From positions 1-26,615 of the forward strand of contig NZ_JAKJHX010000037.1 of assembly GCF_021648855.1 (NCBI RefSeq): 26,615 bases of DNA, read 5' to 3'. Both the position numbers and the translations under genes were made by a program. This document shows, piece by piece, positions 7,508-15,184 of this stretch. The notes under the pieces were generated by a model. It worked only from the letters and a program-made list of their open reading frames with translations. It was not told the DNA's origin and did not search any database. The DNA is from Tychonema litorale BBK16 (GTDB taxonomy: Bacteria > Cyanobacteriota > Cyanobacteriia > Cyanobacteriales > Microcoleaceae). Positions within the stretch are counted from its first letter, which is position 1. Each line of letters begins with the position of its first letter.

Positions 7508-9655
7508 ATGCCCTACGAAAAATTAGAAATATCAACCCCAAAACCAGTTCTATCTTGGGCCAATCACCCCCTGGGTGCCAAAGAAACCAATATGGCAAAA
7601 AATGTAGCATCTTTGCCATTTGTATTCAAACACGTCGCCCTAATGCCCGACGTACATTTAGGTAAAGGTGCTTTAGTCGGTTCCGTAATTGCCACAAAAG
7701 AAGCGATTATTCCGGCTGCTGTGGGGGTTGATATTGGTTGCTTTACTGATGATACACAAATTCCTCTAGTTGATGGCAAATCTTATGCGATCGGGGAATT
7801 GGCTAGGAGTCAAAAAGAATTTTCGATCTACTCCTGTACAGAAACAGGCAGAATTGTTGCCGCTAAGGCTACAGCCAAATTAACTAGAAACAATGCCGAA
7901 CTGGTTAAAGTGGTACTGGATAATGGAGAAGAAATCAAATGCACTCCCGATCATCAATTCATGTTGCGGAATGGTGAATACCGAGAAGCGCGCAATTTGA
8001 CAACTGGAACGTCATTGATGCCTTTTTATTCCAAAATAGATCGGGACGGGTATACTTTAGTACAGCAAAACTATTCAGGTAGATGGCAGAAAGCTCATTG
8101 GATGATTGCTCGTTCTGGTTTGTTAGGAGACATACCATCTTTCCATAATCAGAGAACTGTGATTCATCACAAAAACTTTGATGCCGCCGATAATAGACCA
8201 GAAAATTTAGAATTCATGGGTAATAATGACCACTCTGCCTATCACCGTTCATTAGTTGATAGAAATACCCATTGGCAATCTCTGGAATTTGAACAGAAAA
8301 GAAAGCAAGCCATAGCTGATAAAGCTCAAACCTCAGACGGACACAGGTATTACGCCGATCGCGGAACGAAAAATATCCTGAAGTATATGGAGGATCGGCC
8401 CGAACACTTCAAAGAGTCTGTTGCAGGGAATGGCGATCGAGGAAAGCACTATCTAATTAATTACAATCAGAGTGAAAAGGGTAAAGCAAAGAGTAAAGAA
8501 ATTGCTAATCGGCTATATACTTGTGAGACTTGTGGAGATCAAATTAAAACTCCTATCGGACTTCACAATCACAGAAAAAATCAGCACGGCTACAACCACA
8601 AGGTAGTTGATATTATTCCTTTAGTTGAAAAGCAAGATGTCTATTGCTTAACTGTTCCCGAATACGGCAATTTTGCATTAACTGCGGGAGTCTTTGTTCA
8701 CAACTGCGGTATGTCTGCTATAAAAATGCCCTTCAAGGCTCACAAATTAGAAGGCAAACTCAAACAAATTCGACTCGATATCGAAGCAGCAATTCCTGTG
8801 GGATTTGCGGAAAACAAGGAAGTCGAAAGAAGTGTAACCAACTGGCAAGAATGGCGCGAGTTTAAAGAACTTCATGAAGGCGTACAACACCAAGAAAGTA
8901 AAGCCCTAAAACAAATGGGTTCCCTCGGTGGTGGCAATCATTTTATTGAGGTTTGTGTTGATACCGAAGACTTTGTTTGGTTGATGCTGCACTCCGGTTC
9001 TCGCGGTATTGGAAATTTGCTCGCACAGCAACACATTGAGACTGCTAAAAATTTAGCTAGACTGGCAGAAATTAGTCTTCCTGACAGAGATTTAGCTTAT
9101 TTTGTAACAGGTACGCCGGAGTTTGCGGCTTATTGGCACGATTTGCAGTGGGCGCAAGATTATGCTCGTTTTAATCGCGATGTGATGATGAATCGGTTTA
9201 AGCGCATTGTGGAAAAGCACGTTGCAGGTGGCAAACCTACTAAGCCATTGTTAAAGGTGAATTGCCATCACAATTATGCGGAAAAAGAGGTGCATTTTGG
9301 CGAAGATGTGTATGTAACTCGCAAGGGTGCTGTACGCGCAAATGTACAGGATTACGGGATTATTCCGGGTTCGATGGGGGCGAAGTCTTTCATTGTTAAG
9401 GGAAAAGGTAATGCGGAAAGTTACTGTTCTTGTTCTCACGGTGCGGGGCGATTGATGTCTCGAACTAAAGCTAAAAATGTGTTTACTCTCGATGATTTTG
9501 TGCGGCAGACTGAGGGGGTTGAGTGTCGTAAAGATGAGCAGTTTTTAGATGAGATTCCGGGGGCTTATAAGCCGATTGAGGAGGTGATGAGTCAGCAGTC
9601 GGATTTGGTGGAAGTTGTGGCGACTTTGAAGCAGGTGCTTTGTGTTAAGGGGTGA
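7508..9655 (+). CDS. rtcB: RNA-splicing ligase RtcB, precursor with an intein
   Basis: RtcB seals RNA 2',3'-cyclic phosphate or 3'-phosphate ends to 5'-OH ends using Mn and GTP, in tRNA splicing or RNA repair. The precursor has 715 residues. Removing the intein (78-399) leaves a 393-residue ligase, near the family length of about 400. Signatures: GVDIG (73-77) joined after splicing to CGMSAIK (from C400), GGGNHF (H478) and LHSGSRG (H495) for metal binding, and SHGAGR with H644, the expected GMP-attachment histidine. D75 and C400 are the metal ligands that splicing brings side by side. No archease, rtcA or rtcR gene is nearby, so regulation by RNA damage cannot be argued from context. A good promoter lies directly upstream. 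Confidence 0.95.
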   Translation: MPYEKLEISTPKPVLSWANHPLGAKETNMAKNVASLPFVFKHVALMPDVHLGKGALVGSVIATKEAIIPAAVGVDIGCFTDDTQIPLVDGKSYAIGELARSQKEFSIYSCTETGRIVAAKATAKLTRNNAELVKVVLDNGEEIKCTPDHQFMLRNGEYREARNLTTGTSLMPFYSKIDRDGYTLVQQNYSGRWQKAHWMIARSGLLGDIPSFHNQRTVIHHKNFDAADNRPENLEFMGNNDHSAYHRSLVDRNTHWQSLEFEQKRKQAIADKAQTSDGHRYYADRGTKNILKYMEDRPEHFKESVAGNGDRGKHYLINYNQSEKGKAKSKEIANRLYTCETCGDQIKTPIGLHNHRKNQHGYNHKVVDIIPLVEKQDVYCLTVPEYGNFALTAGVFVHNCGMSAIKMPFKAHKLEGKLKQIRLDIEAAIPVGFAENKEVERSVTNWQEWREFKELHEGVQHQESKALKQMGSLGGGNHFIEVCVDTEDFVWLMLHSGSRGIGNLLAQQHIETAKNLARLAEISLPDRDLAYFVTGTPEFAAYWHDLQWAQDYARFNRDVMMNRFKRIVEKHVAGGKPTKPLLKVNCHHNYAEKEVHFGEDVYVTRKGAVRANVQDYGIIPGSMGAKSFIVKGKGNAESYCSCSHGAGRLMSRTKAKNVFTLDDFVRQTEGVECRKDEQFLDEIPGAYKPIEEVMSQQSDLVEVVATLKQVLCVKG
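7739..8704 (+). other. In-frame intein with HNH endonuclease, inside rtcB
   Basis: A 322-residue intein (precursor residues 78-399). Block A begins CFTDDTQI with splice Cys78; block B has T146-PD-H149; block F is VYCLTVPEYGNFAL (378-391); block G ends GVFVHN, and the next residue is Cys400. All residues for ordinary Cys-type splicing are present. Between blocks B and F lies an HNH homing endonuclease core (VIHHKNFD...NRPENLEF, about 218-236) and then a C2H2 zinc-finger-like motif, C339-x2-C342-x12-H355-x4-H360. The reading frame is open and no motif is missing, so both splicing and endonuclease may still be active. RtcB inteins are known at this active-site position, for example, to my knowledge, in Pyrococcus horikoshii. 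Confidence 0.95.
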
Positions 9656-9730
9656 TGGTGGGGAATCTCGTATCTCGCTTTGGTGGCGAAGGGATATTCA
9701 GGAATGATACAATATATGAGTTAATTACTA

Positions 9731-9961
9731 ATGCTTAGTGTTATGCCTTTAGCTGAACTTCTCCCCAAGCTGCAAGAATTATCCCGTGCCGATCAGCTAC
9801 GAGTTATTGAGTTTTTGGCAGTACAATTGTCTAAACAAGAAACTATTGCTCTCCTTGAACATGGACAGACTTATGAAGTTTGGTCGCCCTATGATGCTTT
9901 TGAAGCTGCCAATGTCCTAGGAAAAATGTTAGAGGAAGACAAGGTAAATCAAGATGCTTAA
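9731..9961 (+). CDS. Small hypothetical protein paired with a retropepsin-like gene
   Basis: A 76-residue, Leu/Glu-rich, probably all-helical protein with the N-terminal pattern LAELLPKLQELSRADQLRVIEFLA. I do not recognise a named family. A start at the second Met (9743) is equally possible. The stop overlaps the start of the next gene by eight bases (ATGCTTAA), so the two are almost certainly translated together. Small size, helical nature and tight pairing recall antitoxins or adaptor subunits, but nothing shows such a function. TACAAT at 9708-9713 could be a -10 element, without a clear -35. Confidence 0.7.
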   Translation: MLSVMPLAELLPKLQELSRADQLRVIEFLAVQLSKQETIALLEHGQTYEVWSPYDAFEAANVLGKMLEEDKVNQDA

Positions 9962-10382
9962 TGCAGAAAGATACTCTTTTGTTCAAAGGCGAAACGATTC
10001 AGGAGAAACGATTATGGCACCATATTTGCCGATCGCCTTGACTTATCAAAATCGTTCTTTGCAGGTGTCTAGTCTATTGGATACAGGTGCGAGTGTCAAT
10101 GTTTTGCCTTACGAAATTGGGTTGCAATTGGGAGCGGTTTGGGAGGAGCAGACAATTTCAGTGGTATTAACTGGTAATTTGGCTCAATTTCTAGCTCGTG
10201 GCTTAGTTGTATCGGCGAAAGTCGGTCAATTACCACCTGTACGCTTGGCTTTTGCATGGACGCAAGCTAACAATGTTCCTTTGATTTTGGGGCGGCAGAA
10301 TTTCTTTTCCGAGTTTGATGTTTGTTTTTATGGTTCTCAGTTAGCTTTTGAAGTTTGCCCGAAGCAAACCCGCTCAAATTAA
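9954..10382 (+). CDS. Retropepsin-like aspartic protease domain protein
   Basis: A 142-residue protein with the aspartic protease signature LLDTGASVNVLP (catalytic D43 in DTGA) and a later LILGRQNF segment (110-117), which matches the ILG motif near the end of single-domain retropepsin folds. Such small proteins act as dimers, each monomer giving one catalytic Asp. No signal peptide or membrane helix is visible, so it should be cytoplasmic. It is translationally coupled to the small gene before it. Substrate unknown. It could instead be a catalytically silent member that only binds peptide, but the DTGA motif is intact. Confidence 0.82.
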   Translation: MLNAERYSFVQRRNDSGETIMAPYLPIALTYQNRSLQVSSLLDTGASVNVLPYEIGLQLGAVWEEQTISVVLTGNLAQFLARGLVVSAKVGQLPPVRLAFAWTQANNVPLILGRQNFFSEFDVCFYGSQLAFEVCPKQTRSN

Positions 10383-10402
10383 TGATTCGCTTTATTTCCT
10401 AC

Positions 10403-10434
10403 CAAGCTATCTGCTGCAACTCAATTTCTAGCAA
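10403..10434 (-). pseudogene. Remnant copy of the 3' end of a DUF4278-type gene
   Basis: Read on the minus strand this gives LLEIELQQIAW and a stop, matching the end of the intact DUF4278 protein (LLEIEWRQMAC) next to it. At DNA level 29 of 32 bases match 10501-10532. Nothing else of a second gene is recognisable, so it looks like a leftover of a tandem duplication. Confidence 0.6.
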
Positions 10435-10436
10435 TA

Positions 10437-10463
10437 AGCCCGACTTCTTTAAGAAGTCGGGCT
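10437..10463. terminator. 13-bp inverted repeat between convergent genes
   Basis: Near-perfect palindrome (AGCCCGACTTCTT and AAGAAGTCGGGCT) placed between the ends of the plus-strand protease gene and the minus-strand DUF4278 gene. It suits a two-way terminator, although T-runs are weak. The same type of palindrome is common as an interspersed repeat in cyanobacteria, so it may be a repeat that also terminates. Confidence 0.5.
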
Positions 10464-10496
10464 CTTGACACACCGCTACATGGCATAGATTATTTT

Positions 10497-10886
10497 CTAA
10501 CAAGCCATCTGCCGCCACTCAATTTCTAGCAAACTCATTAGTTTGACATCACCTTTGGCCCTGGCTACTTGCTTTCTGCGATCGAGGATATTGCAAATAT
10601 TCATCTGGTGGACTGTCGCTACATCCTCAACTTTTTGAGCAGATGTGACTGTTGCCTCTATGGTATCGAATTTTGGAGCTACATCCCGATCGCTCTTCAG
10701 AGATACTCGATCGCTATTAAGTCTGCCACGGTACTGCAAATCGCGGACGTGTTGAGGCACTTTCATGTGTCTGGGATAATGATAATTCCAGTTTTGACCC
10801 CGATATTTCCCTGCGACACCCCCTTCCTCCATATCAACTGTAGGAATGTCGTACTCATAGTTAGCGCCACGATAAGTCAGTTTCAT
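10497..10886 (-). CDS. DUF4278 domain-containing protein
   Basis: A 129-residue cyanobacterial protein of unknown function. The N-terminal DUF4278 part shows the YRG signature three times (Y5-RG, Y28-RG, Y52-RG). The C-terminus (about 88-129) is a Lys/Arg-rich helical tail ending SLLEIEWRQMAC, which recurs in this family. No signal peptide or membrane helix. AAGGATC on the minus strand, about eight bases before the ATG, can act as the ribosome binding site. It is followed downstream by a second copy of its last codons. I cannot offer a function beyond family membership. Confidence 0.85.
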   Translation of the reverse strand: MKLTYRGANYEYDIPTVDMEEGGVAGKYRGQNWNYHYPRHMKVPQHVRDLQYRGRLNSDRVSLKSDRDVAPKFDTIEATVTSAQKVEDVATVHQMNICNILDRRKQVARAKGDVKLMSLLEIEWRQMAC

Positions 10887-11032
10887 ATTTTTTGATCCTT
10901 ATATCCAGATAAAAAGGTGTGTTTGGCTTTTTGATAGTAAATAAAGTTTTACTTTCTGTATTCTATTTTACCATTTACCAACAAAACCAGGAAGATTAAC
11001 AAAAATTAATATTTTTAATGGCGAAACCCCAC

Positions 11033-11053
11033 AAAAAAGCCCGCTACAGCGGG
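11033..11053 (-). terminator. Rho-independent terminator of the BON-domain gene
   Basis: On the minus strand, CCCGC, loop TGTA, GCGGG, then C and six T: a classic intrinsic terminator. It lies about 165 bases after the stop of the minus-strand BON gene, so the transcript would include the 42-bp repeats between them. Confidence 0.75.
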
Positions 11054-11106
11054 ACTTCTTGGTTTTGGTGGTGGTCGATCGCGATCAACACACCACCAAA
11101 TACAAA

Positions 11107-11211
11107 GGACACGGCAATACCGTGTCCCTACAAGCCATGTCTCTACAAGGACACGGCAATGCCGTGTCCCTACAAGCCATGTCTCTACAAGGACACGGCA
11201 ATACCGTGTCC
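11107..11211. repeat. 42-bp tandem repeat with three 21-bp palindromes
   Basis: Three copies of GGACACGGCAWTRCCGTGTCC (11107-11127, 11149-11169, 11191-11211) are separated by two identical 21-nt spacers, giving an exact 42-nt period. Each palindrome can form a hairpin. It lies just after the stop of the BON-domain gene. Spacers are identical, so it is not a CRISPR array. Confidence 0.9.
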
Positions 11212-11216
11212 CTACT

Positions 11217-11561
11217 CTATCCGACTGTTACTTGATCGGTTTGCACGCCACTTGCGCCCTCTTCTGCAGAGGCGATCGCCACCAACTTGTCGAGAATTTC
11301 TTGACTGGGAACCTGGCCCTTGAGAACCACAGTACCGCTGAGTTGAGCAACCCAGACAGTCTCGATATCAGCAACTGCTGAGTCTCCGTCAAAGGCCAAA
11401 GCAACGCGCTTCGCCAAGCCACTTTCGTCAAAATTTCCGTCCGGGCCAACCTTCGCAGGGGCGATCGATTGTGACGCGGCCGCTTGCTGCACTACTTGTG
11501 CCATAGGTGCAGCCTGGGTTTCAGGCTTTTCTAGTCCGAATAGTCTTTTAAACCAACCCAT
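11217..11561 (-). CDS. BON-domain-like protein
   Basis: A 114-residue protein. The N-terminus (GWFKRLFGLEKPE) is short and basic-aromatic, followed by an Ala/Gln-rich linker (about 15-40) and a C-terminal domain (about 45-114) with the alternating pattern of BON domains: helix (LAKRVALAF), strand (VWVAQLSGTVVLKGQVPS) and helix (ILDKLVAIASA). BON domains bind membranes or phospholipids or act as assembly modules. There is no signal peptide, so it is probably cytoplasmic. AGGAG lies 11 bases before the ATG. The gene runs opposite to the chemosensory cluster and shares a 158-base promoter region with it. Confidence 0.72.
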   Translation of the reverse strand: MGWFKRLFGLEKPETQAAPMAQVVQQAAASQSIAPAKVGPDGNFDESGLAKRVALAFDGDSAVADIETVWVAQLSGTVVLKGQVPSQEILDKLVAIASAEEGASGVQTDQVTVG

Positions 11562-11678
11562 CGTAGGTAATTCTCCTGAAAATACACTTTTTACAAGATA
11601 GCTCTAGAATGCCAAAAGATTTGTAATTTTTGCAAAACTCAGCGAAATTCTTAAAAATATTTTTTGATCGGGCTGGGA

Positions 11679-11706
11679 CAATCTCAAATCTCCAATCTCC
11701 AATCTC
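11679..11706 (+). repeat. Heptamer array (CAATCTC) x4
   Basis: Four 7-nt units just before the first gene of the chemosensory cluster, ending 13 bases before its ATG. The rest of the 11562-11719 gap holds only weak promoter-like elements, such as TTGCAA (11630) with TAAAAA (11652). Confidence 0.7.
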
Positions 11707-11719
11707 CAATGGTGTCGAT

Positions 11720-12205
11720 ATGTTGATGTTGCTGTTTTATGTAGGGGACGATCGCTATTCTTTAGATAGCAGGAGAGTTGTGGAAGTAGTGCCCACGGTA
11801 ACACTCAAAAAAATACACCAAGCACCTGACTATATTCCTGGTTTGTTTAACTACCGCGGCCGGTTGGTGCCAGTGATCGATCTGTGTCATTTGATTCAGG
11901 GAACTCACTGCCGCGCTTATTTGAGCACTCGCATTGTTCTAGTCAATTGTCAGAGTCAGGATGCCTCTGATGCTAACAATCCTTCCCAGAAGCCGCAGAT
12001 TTTGGGACTAATGGCAGAAAGAGTCACAGAGACACTGAACAAGCCGGAAAGTGAATTTATCAGTCCCGCGATTAAAGTTGATGCCAGCCCTTATCTAGGA
12101 GAAATAATTACAGACGATCGAGGTATGATTCAATTTGTAAGGGTAGAGCATCTACTACCAGCATCTGACCAGCAAACTTACTTGTTGCCTAACCAGCAAG
12201 AGTAA
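11720..12205 (+). CDS. cheW: CheW-type coupling protein (WspB-like)
   Basis: A single CheW domain of 161 residues (FYVGDDRYSLDSRRVVEVVP...YRGRLVPVIDL), the scaffold linking receptor and CheA kinase. An upstream in-frame ATG at 11630 would add 30 residues, but these would be encoded by the heptamer array, so the ATG at 11720 (or 11726) is preferred. It is the first of seven genes and lies 54 bases before cheR. The order and set match the Wsp pathway, in which WspB is the first of two CheW proteins. A CheW next to a CheR with TPR repeats is typical of that pathway and uncommon in flagellar chemotaxis clusters. Confidence 0.88.
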   Translation: MLMLLFYVGDDRYSLDSRRVVEVVPTVTLKKIHQAPDYIPGLFNYRGRLVPVIDLCHLIQGTHCRAYLSTRIVLVNCQSQDASDANNPSQKPQILGLMAERVTETLNKPESEFISPAIKVDASPYLGEIITDDRGMIQFVRVEHLLPASDQQTYLLPNQQE

Positions 12206-12259
12206 GAGATTCGTTTTTTTTCTTCTTTAATTATGAATCCTATTCAAATCTAAAATCGG

Positions 12260-13552
12260 ATGACACAAGCCAAAATAGAGGCTTTGCTCAGAGAAAAGAT
12301 TGGGCTGGATGCACTTACGATCGGTTCTCATACAATTGCCAGAGCGATCGCACAACGCATCGCAGATTCTCGAACCGATCCAGCTAGCTATCTGGAAAAG
12401 TTACAAGCAGCGCCGGAGGAATTAGAAGCATTAATTGAAACTGTAGTCATATCGGAAACTTGGTTCTTTCGTGACAGAGAACCGTTTGTTTTTTTGAGCC
12501 AATATGTGCTGTCTGAATGGTGGTCAAAAAATCCCGGTAAAACTTTACGTGTCTTGAGTTTGCCCTGTGCCACTGGTGAGGAACCTTATTCGATCGCGAT
12601 CGCCCTCATGGAAGCTGGTTTAAGCACGAAAAGCTTTAAAATTGATGCGGTAGACATTAGCAAAATCGCTCTGAACAAAGCCCGACGCGCTGTCTACGGC
12701 AAAAATTCATTTCGCGGCAAGAAGTTGGATTTTATGGAAAGTTATTTTACCCAAAATGGCAATGACTACCATTTGAGCGACTTAGTTAAAAATACCGTTA
12801 ATTTCATGCAGGGAAATGTTTGCGATCGCACTTTCCTAGCAAACCAAATTCCTTACAACATAATTTTTTGTCGCAATCTCCTTATTTACTTTGACAATTC
12901 AGGCAAACAACAGACAATTCAGCTTTTGGATCGGTTATTAACTCCACAAGGATTGTTATTTTTAGGTCACTCCGAAACAGGACAGGTACTCCCAGTTCAG
13001 TTTTCCTCAGTAAAACATTCCCTAGCTTTTGCCTACCGAAAAGTGCAATCCCAAATCAACCAGCATAATTTGCCTGGGATTCCCTCAGTATCTCAAGGTA
13101 CACGTAACGATGATAGTGCTAAAAAATACCAATTTCCAGTCAGTGAAAAGCACAAATCTGAATCAAAGACCGATCGCACTTTTAATCTTAATGCGCGATC
13201 GGCTTCTCCTAAAATTTCCAGCCAACCATCACCAATTTATACCCCACCCAAAATTTCCGATTATGAAACAGCTCGTAGTTTAGCCGATCGGGGACAATTG
13301 CAGGAAGCCACCACACTATGCGAAACTTACCTCAGTCAAAACCCCACTAGCGTAGAAGCTCACGTTTTGTTAGGTCAAATTTACCAAGCAGTGGGAAATG
13401 AAAACCGAGCGCAACAATGCTTCCAGAAAGCGATTTACCTCGAACCAAATCACTATGAAGCACTAATTCACCTGACTTTACTCAAAGAAAATCGTGGAGA
13501 TATTGTTGGTGCAAACTTGATACGCCAGCGCATCCAACGACTGCCAAAATAA
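12260..13552 (+). CDS. cheR: CheR receptor methyltransferase with C-terminal TPR (WspC-like)
   Basis: Transfers methyl groups from S-adenosylmethionine to receptor glutamates for adaptation. Of 430 residues, about 1-85 form the CheR helical N-domain (ISETWFFRD at 64-72), 95-262 the SAM-binding domain (LPCATGEEPYS at 101-111, FCRNLLIYF at 203-211), 265-333 a Ser/Lys/Pro-rich linker, and 334-428 two to three TPR repeats (ARSLADRGQLQEA, VLLGQIYQAVGN, AIYLEPNHYEALIH). The CheR plus TPR layout is that of WspC. It is 21 bases before the receptor gene. All motifs look intact. Confidence 0.93.
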   Translation: MTQAKIEALLREKIGLDALTIGSHTIARAIAQRIADSRTDPASYLEKLQAAPEELEALIETVVISETWFFRDREPFVFLSQYVLSEWWSKNPGKTLRVLSLPCATGEEPYSIAIALMEAGLSTKSFKIDAVDISKIALNKARRAVYGKNSFRGKKLDFMESYFTQNGNDYHLSDLVKNTVNFMQGNVCDRTFLANQIPYNIIFCRNLLIYFDNSGKQQTIQLLDRLLTPQGLLFLGHSETGQVLPVQFSSVKHSLAFAYRKVQSQINQHNLPGIPSVSQGTRNDDSAKKYQFPVSEKHKSESKTDRTFNLNARSASPKISSQPSPIYTPPKISDYETARSLADRGQLQEATTLCETYLSQNPTSVEAHVLLGQIYQAVGNENRAQQCFQKAIYLEPNHYEALIHLTLLKENRGDIVGANLIRQRIQRLPK

Positions 13553-13573
13553 AAGGAATAAAAGGAGACAAAT

Positions 13574-15169
13574 ATGTTAAGGAACTTGACACTCAGAAAA
13601 CAACTGAATGCTGCATTTATATTCATGGCTACCATTGTTTTAGTAGTAGCTTTTGTTGGGTGGACTGGGAATATGCGGCTGTCCCAACACATCAGTCAAA
13701 TCGGCGGTCGTGTCTTTCCTGCCACAGTTGCTATGTCGAAAATCAACGAAGGACAAACACAGGTACAATCTTCAGAGCGATCGCTGCTGAATCCCGGAGC
13801 CAGTCTGGAAATCAGACAAAAAGATTTAACTAGAATTGAGAATGCGTGGAAACAAATCAATGAAGGATTTAGCGAATACGAAAAAATTTCCCGTAACGCC
13901 GAAGAAGAAAAACTATATAAGGAATTTCAGCCTCTGTGGCAAGCGTGGATAGAAACTCATCAGGAATTCCTAAAGCTTAATCAAGAATTTCAAGCATATG
14001 GTATCGTCAACCCTAGACAAGTTCAGATTGATTTGCTGCTACAAGGAAAAAACAATACTACCGAATTTGCAACGGCTAAAGCTGCTACAGTAGCAGCCGT
14101 CAAAATGACCGACCAAACATATAGCAAAAAAGCACCGGCATTTCAAGCAGCAACTAATGCAATGGTAAATCTTTTAGACTATTATGCAAAATTGTCAGAA
14201 TCCACTAAAAAAGAAGCTGCTCAAGAAGTAAGTCAAACCAACTTCTGGGTTTTTGTGGGGATGATCATTGGACCAATTACAGCTTTAACCTTTGGCTTTT
14301 TACTTAGTAATACTACTGCCCAAATATTAGAAAACCAAGTCAATAAGTCGGGGGTAAGAATTAGCAGTTCTACAACTCAAATAGCGTCTTCTGGCAAGGA
14401 GTTAGAAGCTACACTAAATGAACAAGTGGCATCAACTAATCAAGTAGTAGCTACAGCTAGAGAAATTGCAGCCACCTCTATCCAATTGGTAAAGACAATG
14501 GATCAAGTCGCAGATATGTCGCAAAACAGTGCTCAAGCTGCTGGTAGTGGTCAAAAGGAAATTAACCGGATGGCAACAACGATGAATCGATTAGCCGATT
14601 CGACTAATTTGATTTCTGGAAAACTGGGAATAATTAGCGAAAAAGCCAATAATATTAATAGTATTATTGCTACGATTACCAAGGTATCCGATCAAACTAA
14701 TTTGCTCTCTCTCAATGCTGCTATTGAAGCGGAAAAAGCCGGAGAGTATGGTTTGGGATTTGGGGTTGTTGCTAGAGAAATTCGCCGCCTAGCAGATCAA
14801 ACTGCGGTGGCAACTTTAGATATTGATAGTATGGTTAAAGAGATGCAAGGGTCAGTGGCAACTGGAGTAATGGAGATGGATAAATTTACTAATGATGTGA
14901 ATCGTAGTATTGATGATGTCCGAAGCATTAGCGATCAATTAGAGTCAGTTGTCTATCAAGTGCAAGCATTGACTCCGCGTTTTCAAGAGGTGAATGAGGG
15001 TATGGAGGCGCAATCTCAAGGAGCACAACAAATTAGTGAGGCTATGATGCAGTTAAGTGAATCTTCGTCTCAAACTGCTCTGGCATTACGGGATATTAAT
15101 GGTTCAATTAGTCAAGTGAATGATGCCACACTTGGCTTGCGTCAAGAAATACTAGCTTTTATCAGATAA
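13574..15169 (+). CDS. Methyl-accepting receptor (WspA-like)
   Basis: Membrane signal receptor of 531 residues: TM1 (about 13-31), a helical periplasmic four-helix-bundle sensor (about 33-220), TM2 (224-244), then a cytoplasmic coiled coil with its kinase-contact tip around 371-400 (TKVSDQTNLLSLNAAIEAEKAG). This tip and the following EIRRLADQTAVAT...MVKEMQ segment are of the WspA type. A HAMP domain is not evident: only about 12 residues separate TM2 from the signalling helices. AAAGGAGA before the ATG is the best ribosome binding site in the cluster, which suits a receptor needed in many copies. It sits between cheR and the second cheW. Confidence 0.92.
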   Translation: MLRNLTLRKQLNAAFIFMATIVLVVAFVGWTGNMRLSQHISQIGGRVFPATVAMSKINEGQTQVQSSERSLLNPGASLEIRQKDLTRIENAWKQINEGFSEYEKISRNAEEEKLYKEFQPLWQAWIETHQEFLKLNQEFQAYGIVNPRQVQIDLLLQGKNNTTEFATAKAATVAAVKMTDQTYSKKAPAFQAATNAMVNLLDYYAKLSESTKKEAAQEVSQTNFWVFVGMIIGPITALTFGFLLSNTTAQILENQVNKSGVRISSSTTQIASSGKELEATLNEQVASTNQVVATAREIAATSIQLVKTMDQVADMSQNSAQAAGSGQKEINRMATTMNRLADSTNLISGKLGIISEKANNINSIIATITKVSDQTNLLSLNAAIEAEKAGEYGLGFGVVAREIRRLADQTAVATLDIDSMVKEMQGSVATGVMEMDKFTNDVNRSIDDVRSISDQLESVVYQVQALTPRFQEVNEGMEAQSQGAQQISEAMMQLSESSSQTALALRDINGSISQVNDATLGLRQEILAFIR

Positions 15170-15184
15170 AAGTATAAAATTGAT

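Noticed and set aside
7739..8704. Free-standing HNH endonuclease gene disrupting rtcB
   Set aside because: The frame is continuous and all splicing motifs are present, so it is an intein and not a disruption.
11107..11211. Possible CRISPR array
   Set aside because: The units between the palindromes are identical and the period is too short; no cas gene is present.
11018..11323. Open frame rich in CPYKPCLYKD repeats
   Set aside because: It is the translation of the 42-bp palindromic DNA repeat and runs antisense into the BON-domain gene; no ribosome binding site or family resemblance.
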